Assembly: GCA_027487675.1 (NCBI GenBank)
Contig: JAIYDD010000251.1
Coordinates: 1-33,559, forward strand
Reading direction: 5' to 3'
Length of the DNA stretch: 33,559 bases
Source: Acetobacteraceae bacterium
GTDB lineage: Bacteria; Pseudomonadota; Alphaproteobacteria; Acetobacterales; Acetobacteraceae
In this document: positions 1 to 10,400 of the stretch, piece after piece
Layout of the letters: each line of letters begins with the position of its first letter
Position numbering within the stretch: position 1 is the first letter of the stretch
Notes under the pieces: model-generated
What the model was told of the DNA's origin: nothing
Database searches by the model: none
What the model saw: the letters and a program-made list of their open reading frames with translations, nothing else
Program-made: the position numbers and the translations under genes

Positions 1-125
1 CTGCCGCCGCCGCGATTCCGCAAGGCCGCCAAGCCAAAGTTGGCGCCTATGGGGCAGAGCCCCGGCCGGAGCGCGAGGCGGGGCCTCGCACTTCCTGCCG
101 CCGCCATTCCCATGGTCGCAAAGCC

Positions 126-263
126 AAAGTCAGCGCCCATGGGGCAGCGGCCCCTTGGAACCCCTTTCATGGATTTGCTTGTTTTGACGCCGGTCGAGGA
201 CGGCCAGCCCTGGTGGCGGGGGGTACCGGGCGCAGGGGAAGCCTCCCGCCGGGCCATCAGGCA
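126..263 (+). repeat. Dispersed intergenic repeat, left copy
   Basis: This stretch matches, in inverted orientation, 33221-33377 at the other end of the window. Shared blocks include GGGGCAGCGGCCCCT, GACGCCGGTC, AGCCCTGGTGG, GGGGGGTA and CCGGGCCAT, in the same order with small gaps. Its first part is also locally duplicated: 1-68 and 95-155 both read CTGCCGCCGCC, then AGCCAAAGT, then GCGCC and ATGGGGCAG. No credible gene was found in 1-301. The region lies downstream of the helicase stop codon, so the hairpins here could also end helicase transcription. Confidence 0.75.
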
Positions 264-301
264 TTGGCTCGGCCATAGCTTCGCCGTGAAGGGCTGCGCC
301 C

Positions 302-1993
<1,692 letters not shown>

Positions 1994-2205
1994 CGGGCGG
2001 GGCTCGCGCTGGGTCGTCGGGGCTGGGGTGGCAACGCGGCGAAGGCCGGGCCGGCACGCGCGATGGTGCAGAGATGGGCCATGGCGGCGCCAAGCGCCAC
2101 CGTTGCGTCGGGGGGGCTGCCTTGCGCGGGGCGGGGGCGCGCGCCGGCTGGCGCCGCCAAAAACCCAGGGGTGCAGGGGCCCACTGGCCCCTGCCCGGGG
2201 GGTAT

Positions 2206-2474
2206 CGGGGGGTGCGGAGCACCATACGCGCGAAGCTAGGGTCGCGAAGTCGGCAAGACCCCCACCCCGACCAGCCTGCGGCGCCGCGGCGGTGCCGCAG
2301 CCCCCCGCAACTGCGGGAGAGGGAGAAGTGGGCGCCTTCGTCCCCTCTCCCGCGAAGCGGGGGGTACGACGCCGAAGGCGTCGGGCGGGGCCCGCGACGC
2401 GAAGCGTCGTGGGAGGGTGGGGGCCGCGCCAACGGTGCGCCTATCTTTGCGCGTATGGTGCGGAACACCCCCCG
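2206..2474. mobile_element. MITE-like palindromic element A
   Basis: Two 35-bp arms in inverted orientation, 2206-2240 and 2440-2474, share CGGGGGGTG, GCACCATACGCGC and TAGG with about six mismatches. Between them are smaller nested hairpins: CTGCGGCGCCGCGGCGGTGC with its complement, a CCTCTCCCGC/GCGGGG pair, and GACGCCGAAGGCGTC. No open reading frame is credible inside. Just upstream (about 2150-2215) is a partial relative of the edge repeats, including CGGGGGGTATCGGGGGG. No target duplication was clear. The rest of 1994-2490 holds nothing else that I can recognise. Confidence 0.6.
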
Positions 2475-2490
2475 GGAAATGGCGCCGCGC

Positions 2491-3786
2491 CTAGGGCGAA
2501 ACCCCCCTCAACTCCGCTGAAACCAGCTCCCTCTCCCGCAGCAGGAACCCGCCGTCGCACAGCACATGCACCAGGTCGCGCGGCCTGGCGGCGAACAGCA
2601 GCCGCGCCGCCAGCTCCTCCGCCCGCGCATTGGCGAAGGCCGGCGCGCCGAGGTCGAAGGCGATCAGGTCCGCCGGCGCGCCGGGGGACAGCGTCGCGCC
2701 CTGCGTCGCCATCGCCAGCACCTGCTCCGGCGTCGGCCATTCGGCATCGGGCCGGCCGATGCGCGGCAGCATCAGGGCGCATTTCGCGGCTTCCAGCATG
2801 TCGTGCGTGTCGGCGCTGCCGGCGCCGTCCGAGCCGATCGCCAGCCGCACCCCGCGCGCCCGCGCCCGCGCCACCGGGGCGATGCCGCTGCCCAGCCGCA
2901 TGTTCGCCAGCGGGTTGTGCACCATCAGCGTGCCGGCCGCCGCCATCCGGTCGAGCTCCGCATCCTCCAGGTGCACGCAATGCGCGTATTCCACCTGCGG
3001 CCCGGCGACACCCAGCGCCTCCAGCGCCGGCACGGCGGGCCGGCCGAAGCGGGCGCGGCAGCGGGCGGCGTCCTGCGCCGTCTCGCAGACATGCAGGTGG
3101 ATGAAGCCGCCATGCTCGGCGACCAGCCGCGCCACAGCTTCCAGCAGCGCGTCCGAGCAGCGCTGCGGCGCGGAGGGGCCGAGCCCGATCTCCGCACCCG
3201 CCGGCTTGTCGCGCAGCACCGCCCGGGCGACGGCCAGCACCTCCTCCGTCGGCGGCGGCAGGCCGGGCGCGGTGGGGGAGGCGAGGTCGCGCAGCAGCAC
3301 CGCCAGCCGCGCCTTCATCCCCGTGCCGCCCCAGGCCGCCGCCGCGGCGGCGACGGCCCGCCCCGAGGGCGGGACCTGCCGGAAATGGTCGGTCACCCGC
3401 ACCGCGCCGCCACGGATGCATTCGGCGGCGGCCAGGCGGATGGCGTGGGCGATGGCGGCGTCCGGCAGGGTGTCCTGCCCGCCGGCATATTCGGCGGCGA
3501 GCCACTCATCCAGGCGGGCCATCGGCGCGCGGCCGCGCGCCAGCGCCTCGGGCGAATGGGTATGGGCATTGGCGAAGGCGGGCAGCACCAGCAGGCGGGC
3601 GGCGCCCAGCACCTCCGCCCCGTCCGGCGCGGCCAGGCCGGGCCCGATGGCCGCGATCCGCCCGCCCGCCACCAGCAGGTCCTGGCCGGGGCGAGGCGTC
3701 CAGTCCTCGCCGCCCGGCAGCAGGGTGGCGCCGCGGATCAGCAGCGGGCGGGCCCGGTCGGGGGCGGGGATGGCGGCGTCTGGCAT
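2491..3786 (-). CDS. Amidohydrolase / chlorohydrolase-family deaminase
   Basis: A 431-residue metal-dependent hydrolase of the amidohydrolase superfamily, in the branch that includes S-adenosylhomocysteine/5'-methylthioadenosine deaminases and atrazine chlorohydrolases (TRZ/ATZ). The protein has an N-terminal beta-sandwich segment, then the TIM barrel with metal-binding HxH (His75 and His77 in NAHTHSPE), HLHVCET (a further His), AHCVHLEDAEL, HNPLANMRLGSG and the Asp of AIGSDGAGSADTHD. All expected metal ligands are therefore present. The substrate cannot be read from the sequence; deamination of a purine derivative or removal of an amine or halide from a heterocycle are the family options. 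I chose the ATG at 3786 because homologous sequence starts just after it; the upstream extension is low-complexity Arg/Pro. It is isolated, with no operon partner on its strand. Confidence 0.88.
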   Translation of the reverse strand: MPDAAIPAPDRARPLLIRGATLLPGGEDWTPRPGQDLLVAGGRIAAIGPGLAAPDGAEVLGAARLLVLPAFANAHTHSPEALARGRAPMARLDEWLAAEYAGGQDTLPDAAIAHAIRLAAAECIRGGAVRVTDHFRQVPPSGRAVAAAAAAWGGTGMKARLAVLLRDLASPTAPGLPPPTEEVLAVARAVLRDKPAGAEIGLGPSAPQRCSDALLEAVARLVAEHGGFIHLHVCETAQDAARCRARFGRPAVPALEALGVAGPQVEYAHCVHLEDAELDRMAAAGTLMVHNPLANMRLGSGIAPVARARARGVRLAIGSDGAGSADTHDMLEAAKCALMLPRIGRPDAEWPTPEQVLAMATQGATLSPGAPADLIAFDLGAPAFANARAEELAARLLFAARPRDLVHVLCDGGFLLRERELVSAELRGVSP

Positions 3787-3947
3787 GGCGGTATCCGGGC
3801 GGCAGGGCGGGTCGCGGATGGGGCGTGCAGGTCGACCGGCCGTGAAGCAAGCCGGGGGCCAGCGGACCCGGTGCGGCGGGAACCCGGCGCGCACCGCGGG
3901 GGTTACGCCCCCGGTCCAAGGCGAAGCGGCATGGCGCCGCCGCCGGC

Positions 3948-3953
3948 AGGAGG
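3948..3953 (+). promoter_or_regulatory. Shine-Dalgarno AGGAGG of the 24-residue microprotein
   Basis: A perfect AGGAGG, 7 nt before the ATG at 3961. In this window most genes have weaker sites, so this strongly supports translation of the very short reading frame that follows. Confidence 0.8.
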
Positions 3954-3960
3954 CAGAGCC

Positions 3961-4035
3961 ATGAACAACATCGTCTACATCGTCGGCGCCGTCGTGATCG
4001 TCATCGCGATCCTGTCCTTCCTCGGGCTGCGTTAG
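3961..4035 (+). CDS. 24-residue single-pass membrane microprotein
   Basis: A tiny gene of 25 codons including the stop. The product starts MNNIVYIVGAVVIV and ends SFLGLR. Residues 4-22 form one hydrophobic helix, with a polar Asn-Asn start and an Arg end, so it should sit in the inner membrane. Evidence for it being real is the ideal AGGAGG site with 7-nt spacing, a clean start and stop, and a composition (Ile/Val/Phe rich) that random GC-rich DNA would rarely give. Nothing is known of its function from the sequence. It is divergent from the amidohydrolase gene (starts 174 bp apart), and palindromic element B begins at the base after its stop, so it is probably a monocistronic gene ended by that structure. 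I recall similar short membrane proteins in related bacteria but cannot name a family. Confidence 0.75.
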   Translation: MNNIVYIVGAVVIVIAILSFLGLR

Positions 4036-4255
4036 CAGGCTGCGGAAATTCGGCGGCGGAAGAATGCAGCGGGAGGGCGCTGCCCTCCCGCACCCACCCG
4101 CCAGGAAACTGAGTTTCCTGGACCTTCCCGAAATTTAACGAGACATATCAATAATTCATGGGAGGTGCAGGAACATCAGGTTCCTGCCGGGGTGCTCGAG
4201 GGGCGGAGACCCTCGACCTTTCCCTTTGCTTCCCGAGGCGAACTTCCGCAGCCTG
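4036..4255. mobile_element. MITE-like palindromic element B with nested hairpins
   Basis: Terminal inverted repeats of 17 bp with one mismatch: CAGGCTGCGGAAATTCG at 4036-4052 and its complement at 4239-4255. Inside are several hairpins: GGGAGGGC/GCCCTCCC around 4071-4089, the palindrome CAGGAAACT-G-AGTTTCCTG around 4103-4121, GCAGGAAC/GTTCCTGC around 4168-4188, and CGAGGG/CCCTCG around 4197-4215. A short AT-rich stretch (about 4135-4160) separates the halves. The hairpins resemble those at 23893-23975. It lies between the microprotein stop and the 3' end of the convergent AsmA-like gene, so it may act as a two-way terminator. Confidence 0.65.
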
Positions 4256-4305
4256 TCTGGAAGGCGGGGCGCCGGGCGGGCCCGCCCGGCCGGCAGGCAC
4301 GGCGT

Positions 4306-7300
4306 TCAGGGCTGCGCCGGCGCCTGGCCGATGCCGAACAGCCCGCGCAGGAAACCCGGCGTCAGCGCCGCCAGCGGGTTGACGCTGACCTGCGGGTCAT
4401 CCGCGGGGCCCTGCACCCGGAAGGTGGCGGCGAAGACGCCGCCGCCGCGCTCCGGCGAGAACAGCCGCCCAAGCACCGGGATGTTCCCCAGCAGCGTGTT
4501 GAACATGTAGGCCGGCACGATCGTGCCCTCGATCGCCAGCCGGCGGCGCCGGCGGTCCAGCGTGCCGCGCGCGGTGACGCCGAGCGAGGCGGAGAAGGCG
4601 CGCGCATCCTCAAGCGTCAGCGTCTCCGGCGTCAGCCGGAAGGGCGCGACGAGCTGCCCGAAGCCCAGCCCCGGGCCGGACATCGCCTCCAGCAGCCCGT
4701 AGAGCGTCATCGCCTGCAGCACCTTGCCCAGCGCGGGGGCGTTGCGCACCGCGAAGTCGCTCATCTCCGCGGTGCCGGACAGCGGCGCGCCCGCGCCGTT
4801 GTGCGCGTAGCGCGCGGTGACCGAAAGCCGCCCGCCTTCCAGGTGGCGCAGCACGTCGAAGGCGCCGAGCAGCGCGCCGGCATCCTCGGCCGACAGGCGC
4901 AGGGCGCGGCCGGCGCCATCGGGGGCGATGGTCGCCTCGAAGGGCCCGCGTTCGCCGGCGCGGCCGGCCAGCCGCCCGGCGCGGACCACGCCCCGGCCAT
5001 CCACCTGCACCGCCGCCTCCACCGCCGCCAGCTCCCGCCCCGGGCCGAGCAGCACGCGGTCGAAGCGGGCATCGACGGCCACCGCCGGGCCGGGCTCCGC
5101 CGGCGGGTCGGCGGGGGCGGCGGATGCCTCGTCGTCCAGGGCGCGGCGCAGGTCCAGCACCTGGCCGCGCAGCCGGATCGCCCAGGGATCGCCGGGGCGG
5201 GCGGGGGGACGGGCCTCGGCCGCGAAGCGGCTGGCCTCCACCGCGCCCTCGGCGATCGTCACCCGCTCCAGCCGCGTGCCGGCGCCGAAGCCGACATCGC
5301 CGCGCAGCCGCAGGCCCGGCGCCTCCACCCGGAACTGCTCGATCGCCTGCAGCCTCTCGCCCTCCAGGCGCAGCACCGCCTCCGCCCCGCCATTCTGGCC
5401 GGAGGGCTTGGTCCAGCCGAGAGCGTCGACGGCCAGCGTCGCCTCCCGCAGGTTCGCCGCCACCACCACGCGCCCGGCGCCGCTGCGCCGCCGCTCGGTG
5501 CGGACATCGAGCGTCACCGGCCCGCGCAGCACCTCCTCCGCGCCCAGGCCGAGCGCGGCCAGCCGCGCGCCGTCGGTGCGGGCCTGCACCGTCTCCCGCA
5601 TCACCACCTGCCCGGCCGGGCCGGCGCGGAAATCCATCTCGAGGCCGATCCGGGCGGCGATCTCGGCCAGCGTCGCGGTGCCGGTGCCGCGCAGCCCGTC
5701 ATTGTCCACCACCAGGTCGAACTGGCCGCGTTCCAGCGGGCGGCCGAGCAGCACGTCGCCGAGCCGCACCTCGCGCAGCCGGGCCTGGGCGCGGATGCGC
5801 AGCTGCTCCACCGGCAGCGCGTCCAGCAGCGGGAAGCCGACCGAAAGCCGGCCCTCCAGCGCGCCCTGCGGGTCGGTCAGCGGCAGCGGCCGGCGCTGGA
5901 ACAGCCGCAGCCGCGGGTGGCGGATCACCGCCAGCACGTCCGGCACCGGCCCGGCGAGGCCAAGCCCGATCTCGGCCTGCGGGACCTGCCCCGGGGGGAA
6001 GGCGAAGCGGATGTCGCCGCCCTGCACCTGCACGGCGCCGCCCGATTGGCGGCCGCCGGCGACGCGGATGCGCACCTCGTCGAGCCCGAAGGCGATGCTG
6101 CCCCGCACGGCCTCGACGGGCGGCATGGGGCGCAGCCAGTGGATGGTGGCGTCCGCCACCTCCAGCGTGCCGGACAGCGCGGTCACGTTCACCGCCGAGA
6201 GATCCGCCGGGGCTTCCGCCGCGATGCGCCAGGCGCCGTCGCGCGCGGTGCCGGCGGTGATGTTGGCCAGGATCCAGGCACGTTCCCCGCCGCCCAGGCC
6301 TTCCGGCCACCAGCGCGCCAGCTCCGCCACCGGCAGGGCGTCGAGGCCGAGCCGTGCCTCGGCCTTCCACAGCGCGCCGTCGCGCCGCGCCTCGGCCGTG
6401 GCGGCCAGCACCGGGCTGCCGGGGCCGGCGAGGCGCAGCCGGGCGCGCGGCAGGCGCAGCCCCTCCGGCGTCCATTCCGCCGATGCCTCCAGCCCGGCGA
6501 GCGGGATGCGCCGCCCCTGGCCGAGATCGAGCCGCCCTGCCCCGGCCGAGAGCGTGGCGGCCAGCCGGCGCGGCTGGAAATCGGCCCCCAGCTCGCCCTC
6601 CAGCTCGATCCGCGCCGGGGCGTCGAGCTGGCCGAGCGGCGCCAGGAAAGGCGCGGCGGCGGCGATCACGGCGGGCTCCAGTTCCGGCGTCGAGACGCGG
6701 AAGGCGACGGCAAGCGGGTCGCCCGCGGCCTCGGCGGAGACGAGGACCGGCAGCCGGGCGGCCCCGAGCGCGGCGGTGGCGCTGCCGCGGCCGGCGATGC
6801 CGCCCTGCGGCTGGCGGCGGAGGTCCACCTGCACCTCCTCCAGCCGCCAGGTGGCGCCGAGCGCCTCGTCCTCCACCGTCACCCGCCCGCCGGAGATGCG
6901 CAGCGCCATCAGCGCGCCGCGCGGCGTCGCGTCCGAGGGCGGGCGCATCAGCTCGGCCAGCAGCTCCTCCAGCGGCGAGGGGCCGGGCGGGGCCTCGGCG
7001 GGCGCGCCGGGCGACGGCGCGGCATCCAGCGACAGCGCCAGGCTGCCATCGGCGGCGCGGCGCAGGCGCAGCGCCGGGGCGCGCAGCACCAGCTGGCGCG
7101 GCGCCGCCTGGCCGCGCAGCAGCCAGGGGATGGACAGGGTGACGGCGGCATCGGGCAGCTCGGCACGCACCGCGCCGGCGCGGTCCACCAGCTGCACCGC
7201 TTCCAGCCGCAGCTCCACCGGCGCCAGCTGGCCGTCGCGCCAGCCCTGCCAGGCGATGCTGGCCTGGCCCACCGCCAGCCGCGTCTCGCCGGCGGCGTCG

Positions 7301-7467
7301 AAGGCCTGCGCCTCGATGGCGCGGGCGAGCACCGGCAGCTCGAGCGGCCCCTGCGCCAGCCGCAAGGCCAGCGCCGCCGCGGCCAGCAGCAGCAGCAGGC
7401 ACAGCCCGAAGCCGAGTTGCAGCGCGGTGCCGTAGCCGCGGGCCACTTGACCGGCGGCCTGCCTCAC
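4306..7467 (-). CDS. AsmA/YhdP-like (DUF3971) envelope protein
   Basis: A 1053-residue protein with one N-terminal membrane helix (about residues 17-39, Leu/Ala rich) and a very long periplasmic part rich in beta strands. This matches the YhdP/AsmA-like family, whose members in E. coli bridge the inner and outer membranes and help move phospholipid to the outer membrane. The C-terminal block, including IVPAYMFNTLLGNIPVLGRL and the following FSPERGGG and VSVNPLAALTPGFLRGLFG segments, is the conserved AsmA-like C-terminal region. Length is near that of other alphaproteobacterial members (about 1000-1250). The start is a GTG preceded by GGCAGGCTGGCG; a downstream start would remove the helix. 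It is divergent from glnE with only 17 bp between start codons, so each promoter must lie inside the neighbouring gene or further upstream. Family is confident; precise role is inferred from the family. Confidence 0.88.
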   Translation of the reverse strand: MRQAAGQVARGYGTALQLGFGLCLLLLLAAAALALRLAQGPLELPVLARAIEAQAFDAAGETRLAVGQASIAWQGWRDGQLAPVELRLEAVQLVDRAGAVRAELPDAAVTLSIPWLLRGQAAPRQLVLRAPALRLRRAADGSLALSLDAAPSPGAPAEAPPGPSPLEELLAELMRPPSDATPRGALMALRISGGRVTVEDEALGATWRLEEVQVDLRRQPQGGIAGRGSATAALGAARLPVLVSAEAAGDPLAVAFRVSTPELEPAVIAAAAPFLAPLGQLDAPARIELEGELGADFQPRRLAATLSAGAGRLDLGQGRRIPLAGLEASAEWTPEGLRLPRARLRLAGPGSPVLAATAEARRDGALWKAEARLGLDALPVAELARWWPEGLGGGERAWILANITAGTARDGAWRIAAEAPADLSAVNVTALSGTLEVADATIHWLRPMPPVEAVRGSIAFGLDEVRIRVAGGRQSGGAVQVQGGDIRFAFPPGQVPQAEIGLGLAGPVPDVLAVIRHPRLRLFQRRPLPLTDPQGALEGRLSVGFPLLDALPVEQLRIRAQARLREVRLGDVLLGRPLERGQFDLVVDNDGLRGTGTATLAEIAARIGLEMDFRAGPAGQVVMRETVQARTDGARLAALGLGAEEVLRGPVTLDVRTERRRSGAGRVVVAANLREATLAVDALGWTKPSGQNGGAEAVLRLEGERLQAIEQFRVEAPGLRLRGDVGFGAGTRLERVTIAEGAVEASRFAAEARPPARPGDPWAIRLRGQVLDLRRALDDEASAAPADPPAEPGPAVAVDARFDRVLLGPGRELAAVEAAVQVDGRGVVRAGRLAGRAGERGPFEATIAPDGAGRALRLSAEDAGALLGAFDVLRHLEGGRLSVTARYAHNGAGAPLSGTAEMSDFAVRNAPALGKVLQAMTLYGLLEAMSGPGLGFGQLVAPFRLTPETLTLEDARAFSASLGVTARGTLDRRRRRLAIEGTIVPAYMFNTLLGNIPVLGRLFSPERGGGVFAATFRVQGPADDPQVSVNPLAALTPGFLRGLFGIGQAPAQP

Positions 7468-7484
7468 CGCCAGCCTGCCCGCGC

Positions 7485-10400
7485 ATGCCCAGAGGCCGCG
7501 CCCCGACGGCGCCCAAGCTGCCCGCCCTTCCCGGCCTCGGCCCCGCCCGGGCCCTGCCCCGCCCGCATGACCGCGCGGCGGCGGAGCGCCTGCTGGCCCG
7601 CTTCGCGGAGCGCGGCGCGGCGGAGCGCGCCTGGGCGGCCACCGAGGACGGCGCGGCGCTGCTCGGCGCGCTGGGCGGCCACAGCTCCTACCTGGCGGAT
7701 CTGGCGGTGCGCGAGGCGCCGACCCTGCTGCGGCTGGCCGAGCGCGGGCCGGAGGACGCCTTCATGCAGGCGCTCGACCCGCTCGGCCGCACCGATCCCT
7801 CCGCCGGGCGGCCGGCGGTGGCGGCGCTGCTGCGGCGGGCCAAGCGGCAGGCGGCGCTGATCGCCGCGGCGGCCGACATCGCCGGCGCCTGGCCGCTGGA
7901 TCGCGTCACCGGCGCGCTGTCCGACCTGGCGGAGGCCGCCACCGATTATGCCTGCGCCCACCTGCTGCGGGAAGCGCAGGCGCGCGGGGAGCTTCGCCTG
8001 CCCGGCGGCGCGGCGCGGCACGACCCCAGGGCCACGGGGAAGGGCTCGGGCCTCGTCGTGCTCGGCATGGGCAAGCTCGGCGGGCGGGAGCTGAACTACT
8101 CCTCGGATATCGACCTCATGGTGCTCTACGATCCGACCGCCTCAGCCTACGACGCGGACCGGGCGGGCGCCATCTATGTGCGGCTGGCGCGCGACCTCGT
8201 CAGGCTGCTCGAGGAACGGACGGAGGATGGCTACGTCTTCCGCACGGATCTGCGATTGCGCCCGGACCCGGCGGCGACGCCGCTGGCGGTCTCCCTGCCC
8301 GCCGCCATCGCCTATTACGAGAGCATGGGGCAGAACTGGGAACGCTCCGCGATGATCAAGGCCCGCCCGGTCGCCGGCGACCGCGCGCTGGGCGAGGCCT
8401 TCCTGCGCGAGATCCGGCCCTTCGTCTGGCGCCGGCACCTGGATTTCGCGGCGATCGCCGACATCCACGCCATCAAGCGGCAGATCCACGCCCACAAGGC
8501 GCACAAGGGCGCGCATGCCCAGGTGCAGGTGGCGGGCCACGACGTGAAGCTCGGCCGGGGCGGCATCCGGGAGATCGAGTTCACCGCGCAGGTGCTGCAA
8601 CTGATCTGGGGCGGCCGCGACCCCGGGCTGCGCGACCCGACCACCTTGGGGGCGCTTGCGGCGCTGGCCGCCGCCGGGCGGATCGAGAGGCGGGCGGCGG
8701 CGGACCTGGCGGATGCCTATGGCTTCCTGCGCAGGCTGGAACACCGGCTGCAGATGGTGGCCGACCGCCAGACGCACCGGATGCCGGAGGACGCGGCCGG
8801 GCTCGCCCTGATCGCGAGCTTCATGGGCTTCGCCGGGCCCGAGGAGTTCGCGGCGGCGCTGACGCAGCATCTGTCGCGGGTGGAACGGCACTATGCGGGG
8901 CTGTTCGAGGCGGCGCCCGACCTCTCGGGCGGGGAGACGGTGGCGGGCAACCTGGTCTTCACCGGGGTGGAGGACGATCCGGAGACGCTGGCGACCCTGC
9001 AGGGGCTCGGCTTCCGGAACCCGTGCTCCATCGCCGCCGCGATCCGCGGCTGGCACCATGGCCGCACGCGCGCCACGCGCAGCCCGCGCGCCAAGGAACT
9101 GCTCACCGCGCTGACGCCCGCCCTGCTCTCGGCCTTCGGCCGGCAGCCGCAGCCGGACGTGGCGCTGCTGCGGCTGGATGCCGCCTTCGGGCGGATGCAG
9201 GCGGGCGTCCAGGCGCTGAGCCTGCTGCACCGCAACCCCGCGCTGATCGAGCGGCTGGCCTTCGTGCTGGGCGCCGCGCCGGCACTGGCCGACCATTTCG
9301 CGCACAGCCCGGCGGCGCTGGAAGGGCTGCTGGCCGGCGACGTGGCGGGCTCGATCGAGGCGCCGACGACGCTGCCCGCCCTGGTCAAGGAAGCCCGCTT
9401 CCTGGAGGAGGCGCTGGAGGCCGTCCGCCGCGTGGTGGCGGAGCGGAAGTTCGAGATCGACGCCGCGGCGCTGGAAGGAAGGCTGGACGCGGACGCCGCC
9501 GGGCTGGCGCGCAGCGCGCTGGCGGATGCCGCGATTGCGGCGCTGCTGCCGCGCGTGACGGCAGAATTCGCGCAGCGCCACGGCAAGGTGCCGGGCGGCG
9601 CGCTGGGGGTGGTGGCGCTGGGCAAGCTCGGGGGTCTGGACATGCTGCCGGCCTCCGACCTCGACCTGATCCTGGTCTACGATCATGACGAGGACGCCGA
9701 GGCGAGCCGCGGCGGGGCGCGCGCGCTGCCGCCCAGCCAGTATTTCGGGCGGCTGGCGAACCAGATGGTGGCGGCGCTGACGGCGCCGGGCGCGGAGGGC
9801 AAGCTCTACGAGGTGGACATGCGGCTGCGGCCTTCGGGGTCGAAGGGGCCGGTCGCGGTCTCGCTGCCCGCCTTCAGCCGCTACCATGCCGAGAGCGCCT
9901 GGACCTGGGAGCGGATGGCGCTGACGCGGGCGCGCTTCGTCGCCGGCCCGGCCACGCTGAGGCGGAAGGTGGAGGCGGCGGTCAGGGTCGCGCTCACGCG
10001 CGCGGGGGAAGGTGGGCTGACGCGCGCGGGGGATGGTGGGCTGGCGCGGGCGGGGGATGTCGCGCCGGGGCGCGCGGGGGATGTCCCGCCGGGGCGCGCG
10101 GGGGATGTCCCGCCGGGGCGCGCGGGGGATGTCCCGCCGGGGCGCGCGGCGGCGGACGCGGCGGCGCGGGGCGGCGGGTGGCCCCCTGCCATCCACGACG
10201 CCGCGCGGTCCGCGCCGCAGGGTCCGCAGGCGCCTGCGCGCGGCGGCGACGCGGCGGCGGTGCTGGCCGACGCCGCGGCGATGCGCGCGCGCATGCTGCG
10301 CGACCTGCCGGCCGAGGGGCCCTGGGACATCAAGCTGATGCCGGGCGGTCTGGTGGAGGTGGAGTTCATCGCCCAGGCGCTGCAGGTGGCGCATGCGCCG

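Noticed and set aside
4165-7860. Plus-strand open frame of 1231 codons opposite the AsmA-like gene
   Set aside because: Same GC effect; no domains and no ribosome site, while the minus-strand protein has a clear membrane helix and conserved C-terminus.
9999-10142. CRISPR array in the 24-bp repeats
   Set aside because: Units are directly abutting without spacers, in frame in glnE, and there are no cas genes.
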